DNA of 64,000 nucleotides, from contig CAVTMP010000008.1 of assembly GCA_963735885.1 (NCBI GenBank), forward strand, positions 62,001 to 126,000, written 5' to 3'. Numbering within the stretch: position 1 is the first letter of the stretch; every line of letters starts with the position of its first letter. The notes beneath the pieces were generated by a model. The model ran no database searches. It saw nothing but the letters and a program-made list of their open reading frames with translations, and was not told where the DNA came from. This document shows positions 50,366 to 58,597 of the stretch, piece after piece. This stretch comes from JBBSBL01 sp963735885. Lineage in GTDB: Bacteria; Actinomycetota; Thermoleophilia; Solirubrobacterales; Solirubrobacteraceae. Position numbers and translations under genes: made by a program.

Positions 50366-52345
50366 CGGCGACCGCCGGCCGAGCGCGAGCGGGCGCGCTG
50401 ATCGCGGAGGGCCCGGCGCTGCTGCTCTCGGTTCCGCTCTGGACCTGGTGGGCGTGCTGGCGCGGGGCCTACCCGGCCACGGTCTGGGTCCCGGGCCTCG
50501 CCTACCTCGCGGTGGTGGCCGTCCTGCTCGCGGTGCTCCTGCCCCGACCGCCCCTGCGCGGGGCCCGCGCGGTCGGGCTCGCGGGGGTCGTCGCGCTGGC
50601 GGCCTGGTCGTCGCTCTCGCTCCTGTGGGCCGACGAGAAGGGCTTTGCCTGGGAGGGCGCCGGCCGCGCGTGGCTCGCCGTCGCCGCCTTCGCCCTGCCG
50701 GCCCTGTGGCCGCCGACCCGCCGCGCGCTGCTCGTCGGCACCGCGGCGTTCCCGGTCGCGGTCGCCTGCGGCGCGGTGGCCGGCCTGGTGCCCGCCCTCG
50801 TCGATCCCGCCGGGCTCTCGGAGGGGCGCCTCCAGGCGCCGGCCGGCTACGCCAACGCCACCGGCGCGTTGTGCGTCATGGGCGCGCTGCCCGCCCTCGT
50901 GCTCGGCGCCCGCCGGGAGCGGGCGCCGGCGCTGCGGGTCGCGCTGCTGGCCCTCGCCGGGGCGCTCGCCGGCGTCGCGCTCCTCACGCAGAGCCGCGGC
51001 GCGGTGGCCGCGGCCGTCGCCGGGCTGCTCACCGCGTTCGCGGTCGGGCCGGGGCGCACCCGGCTCCTGCTGCCGACCGCGCTCGTCGCCGACCGGGGTG
51101 GCCCTCGCGGCCCCGACCCTGCTCGGGGTGCGGCGCGCGGCGCTGGACGGCCGCGCCGGGCCGGCCCTGGACGATGCCGCGCTCGCGCTCCTCCTCCTGG
51201 CCGTCGGCCTCGCGGTCGTCGCGCTGGCCTACGTCGCGCTCGACCGCCGCACCACCGTGTCGTCACGCGTGTCGCGCGGCCTCTCGCGGGCGGCCGGCGC
51301 CGCCTGTGTGTTGGCGCTCGTCGGCGGCCTGGCCGCGTTCGTGGCGGTGGAGGGGGATCCGGCCGCCTGGGCGCAGGACCGCTGGGCGAGCTTCAAGCAC
51401 GCCGACTACCAGGCGCTCGACACCGCCGACACCCGGTTCACCGGCGATCTGGGCTCCAACCGCTACGACTACTGGCGCGTGTCGGTGGACCTGTTCGCCG
51501 CGCACCCGCTGCTCGGGACCGGCGCCGAGAACTTCGCGGCCCCCTATCTCGAGCGCCGGCGGGTGCCGAAGGCGCCGCGCTACGCGCACAGCGCCTGGTT
51601 CGGGACCCTCGGCGGGCTCGGCCTCCCCGGCATCCTCGCCCTCCTCGCGTTCGTCGGGGGCGCCCTCGCGGGCCTCGGGCGCGCCATGCGACGCGCCGGG
51701 GCGCGGGAGCGGGCGCTCGTCGCCGCGGCCGGCCTCCCCCTCGTCGCGCTGATCGTCCAGGGGTCGGCCGACTGGCTCGCCCCGTTCGGCGCGCTGGTCG
51801 TCCCGGCGCTCGGCCTGGCGGCGTCGGCCGGCGGACCGGCCGGGGACGGGTCGGCCCCGGGCGCCGCGCCACGGCGGCGCCGCGCCGGCTCGGCGGCGCT
51901 CGCCGGGGTCCTCGTGGTCGTCGCCGCGGCCACGCTGCCGGTGTACGTGTCCTCCCGCCTCACCGAGCGGGCGTTCGCCGTCTCCCGCCGCGATCCCGCC
52001 GCGGCGCTCGCCGACCTCCGGCGCGCCCAGGACTGGAACCCGCTGGCCGGGGTCCCCGCCATCGCGGAGGGCCTCGTCGCCCTGCGGGCGGATCGGCCGC
52101 CGGCGGCGCGCCGCGCGTTCGCCGCCGCCGTCCGCCGGGATCCCTCCTCCTGGTTCGCCCGCCTCGAGCTCGGCCTGCTCGACACCCGGGCCGGGCGCCG
52201 GGCCGCCGGGCTCGCGCAGCTCGACGCGGCGGTGGCCCGCAATCCCCGTGATCCCATCGCCCGGCGCGCTCGCCGGGCGGCGCTCGCGGGCCGCCCACCG
52301 GACCCGGCGGCGGTGGCGCGCGAGGTGCTCGCCGAGCCGGCCTGA
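50362..52345 (+). CDS. second O-antigen ligase/polymerase-like protein with TPR-like tail, one frameshift
   Basis: ATG 50362 starts a polytopic protein. Helices up to A-L-L-T-Q-S-R-G-A-V-A-A lie in the first frame. An extra base near 51086-51100 moves the rest to another frame. That part has the Wzy_C-like periplasmic loop (H-P-L-L-G-T-G-A-E-N-F), more helices, and after residue 520 an Ala/Arg-rich tail with two TPR-like units (A-L-A-D-L-R-R-A-Q-D-W-N-P). The corrected length is about 660 residues. Its partner GT4 and its location suggest polymerase or ligase activity separate from the protein at 40059. Confidence 0.8.
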
Positions 52346-52352
52346 GCCCCCT

Positions 52353-52382
52353 GGCGCGGGTTTCGCGCGCGAAACCCGCGCC
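52353..52382. terminator. perfect 30-bp palindrome after the second polymerase-like gene
   Basis: The left arm ggcgcgggtttcgcg is exactly complementary to the right arm. It begins 8 bp after the stop codon at 52345. No T-run follows. Confidence 0.6.
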
Positions 52383-52487
52383 CGACCCGGCGTATGCCGG
52401 GCGTATGACGCAGCGGCAGACGCGCCCCGGTCCGTCGAACTTGGGCTAGAGTGGTCGTTGTTCGAACCTCGAGGATCTGGAGGGTCC

Positions 52488-52748
52488 GTGAGGAAGCTCA
52501 CTCTGATTGTCATGCTGGTCGTCGCGCTCGCCGTCCCATCGACGGCGTTTGCGCAGGATTCTGGCGACGGCTATTCCAACGTCGCAGGCATCACGTCCGG
52601 AAGCGGACCCTCGAGCACGGTCACGACGACCAACTCGAGCCTTCCCTTCACGGGCCTCGATCTCGGGATCGTGCTCGGTGCCGGCGTGCTGCTGCTGGGC
52701 GCCGGTCTGGTGCTCCGCCGGTTCACCGGCACGCGCCAGGGCGCCTGA
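52488..52748 (+). CDS. small secreted protein with C-terminal LPFTG sorting signal
   Basis: An 86-residue protein with an N-terminal signal peptide (R-K-L-T-L-I-V-M-L-V-V-A-L-A, ending A-F-A), a Ser/Thr/Gly-rich middle of about 30 residues, and a textbook C-terminal sorting signal. That signal is L-P-F-T-G followed by a 20-residue hydrophobic helix and a basic tail R-R-F-T-G-T-R. It fits sortase attachment to peptidoglycan or a membrane-tethered stub. GTG 52488 follows a ctggagggtcc ribosome site. No sortase is in the window. Its location in the glycan locus suggests a surface-exposed glycan acceptor or carrier. Confidence 0.8.
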   Translation: MRKLTLIVMLVVALAVPSTAFAQDSGDGYSNVAGITSGSGPSSTVTTTNSSLPFTGLDLGIVLGAGVLLLGAGLVLRRFTGTRQGA

Positions 52749-52777
52749 CCCGGCGCACACGTCGAACCGATCGGCTG

Positions 52778-52800
52778 CGGCCGGCTCGTCGAGCCGGCCG
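52778..52800. terminator. 11-bp-arm hairpin downstream of the LPFTG gene
   Basis: cggccggctcg (52778-52788), one base, cgagccggccg (52790-52800), 30 bp after the stop codon. A GC-rich repeated ggccgg tract follows. It separates the plus-strand genes from the minus-strand GT4. Confidence 0.55.
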
Positions 52801-52857
52801 TTCGTCGTTCTCGGCCGGCAGCCGGCAGGGCGGCCGGCGGCCGGCGGCCGGGAACGC

Positions 52858-54003
52858 TCAGCGTCGCGCCGCGGCGGCCAGGAACGCCGCCACCCGGGCG
52901 CTCTCCGCTTCCAGGGTGAGCCCCCGCACACGGTCGAGGCCCGCGCGGATCCGCGCCTCTCGCCGCCGCGGATCTCCGGCCAGGCCGGACAGCGCCGCGG
53001 CGACGGCGCCGGCGTCCGCGGGCGGGACGAGCTCGGCCGCACCCGCGGCGATCTCCGCGACCCCGCCGACCGCGGTGGCGACCACCGCCGTCCCGGCGGC
53101 GAAGGCCTCGAGCAGGACCTGGGGCACCCCCTCGGTGAAGGAGACGTGGACGAAGGCGTGCGCCGCGCGGTAGAGCCCCACGAGTCCGGCGTCGAGCGGG
53201 ACGTGGCCGCGCAGATCCGCGCGGCCGGCGACCCCGAGCTCGGCCAGCCGGGCCTCCAGCGCCGCCGCCAGCGGCCCCTCCCCGCAGACGACCAGCCGCC
53301 AGCGCGGGTCGAGCCGGGCGAGCACGTCGGCCAGCAGCAGCGGGTTCTTCTCCGCGTCGAGGCGGCCCACGGTCAGCGCGACGAGGTCCCCGCTCCAGTC
53401 GCGCGCGAGGGCGTCGCGCTCGGCGACGACGTCGTCCGCACGGACGAGCGACACGGCGATCGGCAGCACGCGCGCGGCGCGCCGGTAGCGGCGGGCGAGG
53501 TCCGGCCCGACGACGATCGCGCCGCGCCGGCGCGCGAGCCGGCGGAACGCGTGCTCCATGAGGTCGGCCGCCAGATGGGCGCCGCGCCGACCCGGATGGC
53601 GCCCGCGCGCGTAGCCGGGCAGGTCCTGGCGCACGCCGAGCACCACCGGGATGCCTCGCAGGCGCGCCGTCAGCGCGAAGAGGATGGCCAGCGGGCTCGG
53701 GCCGAGCAGCCAGGCAACGTCCGCGCTCCCCGCCTCGCGCCAGAAGACCCGCAGCGAGCCCGGGACCGCGCGCGCGACGGCGAGGGGCGAGGCGGCGCTC
53801 GCGTAGCCCGGGAGCGGCGCGAAGCGCACGCGGTCGTCCAGCCGGTAGTGCCGTTGCTCGGCGGCGGGGCTCAGCCGGCCGAGCAGCGTGAGCGCGTCGC
53901 AGCGGCCGGCGAGCGCCCCGAGGAAGAGCACGAACGCCCGCTGGGCCCAGATGGCGTCGCCGTCGCGCCAGTACGCCTGATCGAGATAGACGAGCGGGCG
54001 CAT
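52858..54003 (-). CDS. GT4-family glycosyltransferase
   Basis: A 381-residue GT-B enzyme. V-G-R-L-D-A-E-K-N-P in the second half is the phosphate loop, and the S-F-T-E-G-V-P-Q-V-L-L-E-A-F motif has the donor-binding Glu. The acceptor side has an unusual aromatic start (Y-L-D-Q-A-Y-W-R-D-G-D-A). It lies downstream of the epimerase gene on the same strand, 68 bp away. Confidence 0.91.
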   Translation of the reverse strand: MRPLVYLDQAYWRDGDAIWAQRAFVLFLGALAGRCDALTLLGRLSPAAEQRHYRLDDRVRFAPLPGYASAASPLAVARAVPGSLRVFWREAGSADVAWLLGPSPLAILFALTARLRGIPVVLGVRQDLPGYARGRHPGRRGAHLAADLMEHAFRRLARRRGAIVVGPDLARRYRRAARVLPIAVSLVRADDVVAERDALARDWSGDLVALTVGRLDAEKNPLLLADVLARLDPRWRLVVCGEGPLAAALEARLAELGVAGRADLRGHVPLDAGLVGLYRAAHAFVHVSFTEGVPQVLLEAFAAGTAVVATAVGGVAEIAAGAAELVPPADAGAVAAALSGLAGDPRRREARIRAGLDRVRGLTLEAESARVAAFLAAAARR

Positions 54004-54071
54004 GGCGGCGGGATCCTACGTCCGCCGCCGGAGGCGCCCGTCCCGCGAGCGGCCGACCGGCGCCGGGGCGC

Positions 54072-55115
54072 TCAGCGCTCGGCGGCGGTGCGCCGGCCGC
54101 GCGCGCGGCCGTTGAGGCGCACCGGGCCGGCCGAGCCGGTCACCGACTGAAACCACTCGAGCTGCGCCGCGAGCCCGTCCGCCAGCGTGGTCGCCGGCTC
54201 GTAGCCGAGCTCCGCGCGGGCCAGGGCGCAGTCGGATGCGGTCACCCGCGCCTCGCCCATGACCGCGGGCCGGTGCTCGACCCGCACGCGACGCTCCAGG
54301 AGCTGCTCCACGAGCGTGACGACGTCGAGCAGCTCGACCGGGTTGCCGCCGCCGAGGTTGTAGATCGTGCCGGGACGCCCGTCGAGCGCGGCGACCGTGC
54401 CGCTGACGATGTCCCCCACGTAGGTGAAGTCCCGAGACTGGTGCCCGTCGCCGAGGATGTTGATCGGCTCGTCGGCCAGCGCACGCTGCAGGAACCGGTT
54501 GAAGGCCATGTCGGGTCGCTGGCGCGGACCGTAGGCGGTGAAGTAGCGGAGCCCGATGGCGGGGACGCCGCGCGTGCGGGCGTAGACACCGGCCAGGTCC
54601 TCCGTCGCGCACTTCGTCATGCCGTAGGGCGAGACCGGCTCGCGCGGCGTCGCCTCGTCGGTCGGATGGCCGGCACCCGCGTTCCCGTAGACCGACGAGG
54701 ACGAGGCGTAGATGAAGCGCTTGACCTCCCGCGCGCTCGCCGCCTCGAGGAGCCGCTGCATCGCCCGCACGTTGTGGCGCAGGTAGACGCCGAACGTCTC
54801 GCCGAAGCTGCCGCGGACCCCCGCCTGGGCCGCGAGGTGGAAGACGTCGTGGATGCCGTCGAGCAGCCCCTCGAGCGGATCGACGCTCAGGTCGACCTCG
54901 TGGAAGACGAAGCGCTCGCCCTCGAGCAGCCCGCTGAGGTTGCGCTCCTTGAGGGGACGCGCGTAGAAGTCCGTGAAGCAGTCCACGCCGACGACGTCGT
55001 GCCCGTCCGCCACGAGGTGCTCGCAGAGGTGGGAGCCGAGGAAGCCCGCGGCGCCGGTGACGAGGACGCGTCGGGACCCGCCGCGACCGTTGCCCGCCGC
55101 CTCGTGGGCGCTCAT
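54072..55115 (-). CDS. NAD-dependent nucleotide-sugar epimerase (UDP-glucuronate 4-epimerase-like)
   Basis: A 347-residue extended SDR. G-A-A-G-F-L-G near residue 21, D-x-F-T-D-F-Y after it, S-S-S-S-V-Y-G and Y-G-M-T-K catalytic pair, then R-Y-F-T-A-Y-G-P-R-Q-R-P. The last motif with D-M-A-F is characteristic of UDP-glucuronate/UDP-galacturonate epimerases. It likely supplies an activated sugar for the glycan. The ATG overlaps the upstream membrane-protein stop (ATGA). Confidence 0.9.
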   Translation of the reverse strand: MSAHEAAGNGRGGSRRVLVTGAAGFLGSHLCEHLVADGHDVVGVDCFTDFYARPLKERNLSGLLEGERFVFHEVDLSVDPLEGLLDGIHDVFHLAAQAGVRGSFGETFGVYLRHNVRAMQRLLEAASAREVKRFIYASSSSVYGNAGAGHPTDEATPREPVSPYGMTKCATEDLAGVYARTRGVPAIGLRYFTAYGPRQRPDMAFNRFLQRALADEPINILGDGHQSRDFTYVGDIVSGTVAALDGRPGTIYNLGGGNPVELLDVVTLVEQLLERRVRVEHRPAVMGEARVTASDCALARAELGYEPATTLADGLAAQLEWFQSVTGSAGPVRLNGRARGRRTAAER

Positions 55116-56062
55116 CCGTGGCCGTCCGTCGGCTCGGCCTCGCCACTGGGCACGGCGACCAGGCGCGGGCGGGACGGCGAGTTGGGCTCCCGGCTCCCGT
55201 CCAGCCCGCGGCGGGCGAGATCGAGCAGCACGTCGAGCGTGACGCCGTCGTCGGGGAAGGTGGCCCAGCCGTAGCGCGGCGGGGAGCCTCCGACGGGCGC
55301 GGCCAGATCGGTGATCCGCCGCTCGACGGCCTCGCGGTCGAGGCCCTTCTCGTCGAGCACGGCGTGGAGGTCGTAGCCGCGTGGGGTGCGGCGCAGGGAG
55401 ACGCTGTCGGTGATCCGGAACGACTCGACGAGCGCGACCGGATCCTGGACGTCGCTCGGACCGAGGCGGGCGACGAGCACCGTCGCCCGCTCGGCGCGGC
55501 GCCGCGACCAGCTGAGGTGACGCTCGAGGTCGTTCATGTGGACGGCGACGACCCGACCGCCGCGGCTCACGGCGAGCGCGACGAGGCCGCCGGCGAGCAC
55601 CCAGGTCCAGGCCGGAGCCGACGGCCCGAGCGCGGCGGGCACGAGCGCGAACGCCGTGAGGGCCATCGGACCGGGACGCCCGCGAAGCGCGACGACGGCG
55701 ACCAGCGCGCCGACGGCCGCGGCCGCCACCGCGGCCCACGACCCCACCGCGGCGGCCAGCACGAGCGCCGCGATCGCCGCCGCGGCCCAGACGAGCGCCG
55801 GAGTCGTGGCGCGTTCGGCGAAGCTGCGGCGGGCGACCGGGCGGACGGACTGGATCGTCACGACCGGGACCGCCTCGCCGCCGGCGTCGGGAGCGAACTC
55901 ACGCGCCCACTCGGAGGCGGGACGGAACGGGGCCTGCATGTCCCGCCCATCGGCGGAGCCGGGTGGCGGCTGCAACGGTGCAAGACCGTGGTCCACGGAC
56001 GTACGAGCAGGACGTCGGGCGCGCTCGTCCACCCGCGCCTCGGTCGTCTCGATCCGCGCCAT
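55112..56062 (-). CDS. membrane protein of unknown function, possibly degenerate GGDEF-like
   Basis: A 316-residue protein. About 80 polar N-terminal residues, four hydrophobic helices between about 88 and 165, then a soluble C-terminal half. The latter includes V-L-V-A-R-L and S-F-R-I-T-D-S-V-S-L-R-R-T-P-R-G-Y-D, a layout reminiscent of degenerate diguanylate-cyclase folds but without G-G-D-E-F. The stop overlaps the epimerase start. No confident family. Regulation of glycan output by a nucleotide-like signal is possible but speculative. Confidence 0.6.
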   Translation of the reverse strand: MARIETTEARVDERARRPARTSVDHGLAPLQPPPGSADGRDMQAPFRPASEWAREFAPDAGGEAVPVVTIQSVRPVARRSFAERATTPALVWAAAAIAALVLAAAVGSWAAVAAAAVGALVAVVALRGRPGPMALTAFALVPAALGPSAPAWTWVLAGGLVALAVSRGGRVVAVHMNDLERHLSWSRRRAERATVLVARLGPSDVQDPVALVESFRITDSVSLRRTPRGYDLHAVLDEKGLDREAVERRITDLAAPVGGSPPRYGWATFPDDGVTLDVLLDLARRGLDGSREPNSPSRPRLVAVPSGEAEPTDGHG

Positions 56063-56346
56063 CCGCGTGCCTCTCGTGCCGTCGTGGTCCGGTCATGTCG
56101 CGTCGACCCCCCGACGCGCGGTCGGACCCCGTGGGGGTCCGACTCCAACTAGTCAACACGGGCCGCGTATGAATGCCGTAGGTCCCGTCAGGCCGGGCGA
56201 TTCCGCCGCTTTCCGGTGCCCGGAGGGGCATGCTGACGCCCAGGGCCAAGGCCCCCGGTGAACTCACCGGGACGCTCGCGTCCGTGCGTGGGTCATCCAC
56301 CGACTGGAACCCCGAAACGGGGCCGCCGTTACGGTCGCGGGCCCGC
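56063..56346. other. 284-bp intergenic leader with several hairpins
   Basis: The region lies between two minus-strand genes. Read on the minus strand it has ggccccg-ttt-cggggttcc, ccggtga-gt-tcaccgg, then gtcggaccc-ccac-gggtccgac close to the downstream start, and a possible TTGACT box (plus 56151-56156). It probably holds the terminator of the deacetylase operon and the promoter and leader of the membrane-protein gene. No known riboswitch class could be assigned. Confidence 0.45.
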
Positions 56347-57354
56347 TCACCAGCGGCCGAAGATCCCGGGGAGGGCGAGCATCGCCCGCAGGGCGGCGGG
56401 ATCGGTGTCGGGCACGACGCTCACCCGCGGCACGTCATAGGGGTCGAGCGCGGGTCCGCGGGCCACGCCGCCGTAGTAGCTGAAGGCCCGCATGACCCCG
56501 GCGTCGCGAAGGAGCCCCTGGGTCACGCGATCGAACGAGTCGCGCTGACCGACGGGGTAGGAGAACCAGCGCATCGGCGTCCCCAGCTCGGCCTCGAGGC
56601 GCTCGGCGCAGCCGGAGATCTCCTCCGCCTGGCGGCGCTCGGACAACGTGGCGAGCACCGGGTGGCTCACGGTGTGGCCGCCGACCGTCATGCCCGCGTC
56701 GCGGAGGGCGCGCGCGTCGTCCCACCCCATCCACAGGCCCGCGGCGGCGCCTTCGGGGGCGCGACCGGCGCCGGTGGCGGACCCGAGCGCGTCGAGGAAC
56801 GCCTCGCCGAAGGCGCCGGCCCGGGCCTTGTAGGCCGCGAGCACCGTGCCGAGCGGTCGGCGCAGCGGCTCCGGGCGCAGGTCGAGCGCCGCTCCCCACG
56901 GGCCGGGGGGCAGGCGCTCGCCCTCGGCGCGCGCGAGCATCCACGCGGCCTCGTCCCACCAGGCGAGCCGCGGGCGATCGAGACAGCCGGTGGCGAGGAA
57001 GAAGGCGGCGCGCGCTCCGTGGGCGCGGAGCACCGGCAGGGCGTGCTCGACGTTGTCGCGGTAGCCGTCGTCGAAGGTGATGAGCACCCGGCGCCCACGG
57101 CGCGCGTCCAGCGCGGAGTCGAGATCCTCGGGGGCGATCAGGTCGGCGTCGGAGACCAGGAAGCGCAGGTGCGCGTCGAAGCTCTCGGGCGTCGCGGCCC
57201 ACACCCCGGGGTCCAGGAGGTCCCGGGCGTCGGGCAGGACGCGGTGGTAGTTGAGGACGAGGACGCCGTGCCAGAGCGGCATTCGGCGCAGCGCGTCGCC
57301 GAAGCCCGTCCGGTCGAGCCAGCCCGCCGCGCGCCGCTGCCGCGTCGTGGTCAT
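56347..57354 (-). CDS. polysaccharide deacetylase (NodB/CE4)
   Basis: A 335-residue cytosolic-looking NodB protein, distinct from the one at 48359. V-L-N-Y-H-R-V, catalytic I-T-F-D-D-G-Y-R-D-N, the metal-site G-H-T-V-S-H-P, and F-S-Y-P-V-G near the end. It resembles the deacetylases found in EPS loci. The ATG overlaps the GT4 stop (ATGA). Confidence 0.92.
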   Translation of the reverse strand: MTTTRQRRAAGWLDRTGFGDALRRMPLWHGVLVLNYHRVLPDARDLLDPGVWAATPESFDAHLRFLVSDADLIAPEDLDSALDARRGRRVLITFDDGYRDNVEHALPVLRAHGARAAFFLATGCLDRPRLAWWDEAAWMLARAEGERLPPGPWGAALDLRPEPLRRPLGTVLAAYKARAGAFGEAFLDALGSATGAGRAPEGAAAGLWMGWDDARALRDAGMTVGGHTVSHPVLATLSERRQAEEISGCAERLEAELGTPMRWFSYPVGQRDSFDRVTQGLLRDAGVMRAFSYYGGVARGPALDPYDVPRVSVVPDTDPAALRAMLALPGIFGRW

Positions 57355-58478
57355 CGCCCGGCCGCCTCGCGGTAGATCTCGAGCCAGCGGTCGGCCATCC
57401 GCTCCCGCCCGAAGCGCTCGATCGTCCGCGCCCGGGCGGCGGCCCCCAGCGCCGCGCGGCGCTCCTCGTCCGCGGCGAGCGCGGTGACGGCGGCGGCGAT
57501 CGCGTCGCGGCTGTCGCCGTCGACCACGACCCCCGCGCCGTCGGAGAGCAGATCGGGCATTCCGGCCGCGGGGACCGCGACGACCGCGAGCCCGCTCGCC
57601 ATCGCCTCCATGACCGAGACGGACATCCCCTCGGTCCGCGAGGCGCTCACGTACAGGTCCGCGGCGTGGTACAGCGGACGGGGGTCCTCCACGGGCTCGC
57701 GCACCGTCACCCGGCCGCCGAGCGCCCGGTCGGCGGCAAGCTCGCGCAGGCGCGCCGCCTCGGTGCCGTCGCCCACCAGCACCAGGTGCCCCGGGGCCGC
57801 GCGGAAGGCCGCGATCAGCACGTCCAGCCGCTTGACGTCGGCGAAGCGCCCGGCGTAGAGGGCGACCTGCTCGTCGAGCGGCAGGCCGAGCGCGGCCCTG
57901 GCGGCCGCCCGCTCTTCCGTCGAGGGGGGACGGAACACCGTGGCGTCGACGCTGTAGGGGACCAGGTGGATGCGCTCCGCGGGGAAGCCCGCCGCCACGA
58001 TCTCGGCCCGGGAGGCCTCGGTCTGGCAGGTGATCGCCGCAAAGGTCCGCGAGAGCAGCGCCACGCGGCGGGGGCCGAGCGGGCGGCCGAGCATCCGGTC
58101 GACGTCGCCGCCCGCGCCGGCCGAGTGGACGGTGGCCACCACGGGCGCCCGCGCCGGCCCGCGGGCGAGGGCCCCGACCAGCGCGCTCGACAGCAGGTCG
58201 TGGACGTGGATCACGTCGGGGCGCCAGCGGACGACCGCGGCGGCGCCGCCCGCCGAGTAGGCGACCGACGCGCCGAGCTTCGAGCGGGGCACCCACACCC
58301 GGCGGACCTCGAGGCCGGGCTCCCGGGCCAGTGGCGGCGTTCCCGTTCCGGGCCAGCGGCGGGTGACCACGAAGACCTCGCAGCCGCGGCGCTCGAGCAG
58401 CGGCGCGACGCGCTGGACCAGCCGCTGGACGCCGCCGATCACCGGCGGGTAGCTTTGCGTGACCATCGCGACCCTCAT
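57351..58478 (-). CDS. GT4-family glycosyltransferase
   Basis: A 375-residue GT-B enzyme starting M-R-V-A-M-V-T-Q-S-Y-P-P-V-I-G-G, the glycine-rich loop of this family. V-A-L-Y-A-G-R-F-A-D-V-K-R and S-R-T-E-G-M-S-V-S-V-M-E-A-M follow. ATG 58478 is preceded by an excellent gaggaggt ribosome site, so it was preferred over an upstream in-frame start. It forms a two-gene unit with the deacetylase. Confidence 0.93.
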   Translation of the reverse strand: MRVAMVTQSYPPVIGGVQRLVQRVAPLLERRGCEVFVVTRRWPGTGTPPLAREPGLEVRRVWVPRSKLGASVAYSAGGAAAVVRWRPDVIHVHDLLSSALVGALARGPARAPVVATVHSAGAGGDVDRMLGRPLGPRRVALLSRTFAAITCQTEASRAEIVAAGFPAERIHLVPYSVDATVFRPPSTEERAAARAALGLPLDEQVALYAGRFADVKRLDVLIAAFRAAPGHLVLVGDGTEAARLRELAADRALGGRVTVREPVEDPRPLYHAADLYVSASRTEGMSVSVMEAMASGLAVVAVPAAGMPDLLSDGAGVVVDGDSRDAIAAAVTALAADEERRAALGAAARARTIERFGRERMADRWLEIYREAAGR

Positions 58479-58597
58479 GCGGTACCTCCTCGATCGTGCC
58501 GCTGCCGGGCGCGGCCTCCCCCCTCCGCCGCGGCCCTCGCCGTGACCGCCCTGCGCCCCCAGCCCCGCCTCCGCCATCCGCCCCGCGCGAGGGGCGG

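Noticed and set aside
4592..52345. Programmed ribosomal frameshifting as general explanation for the broken genes
   Set aside because: No slippery heptamers or shared signals; the breaks vary in direction and sit in genes not known to use recoding.
56160..56340. c-di-GMP or c-di-AMP riboswitch in the leader
   Set aside because: Some hairpins fit loosely but the conserved core sequences are missing on both strands.
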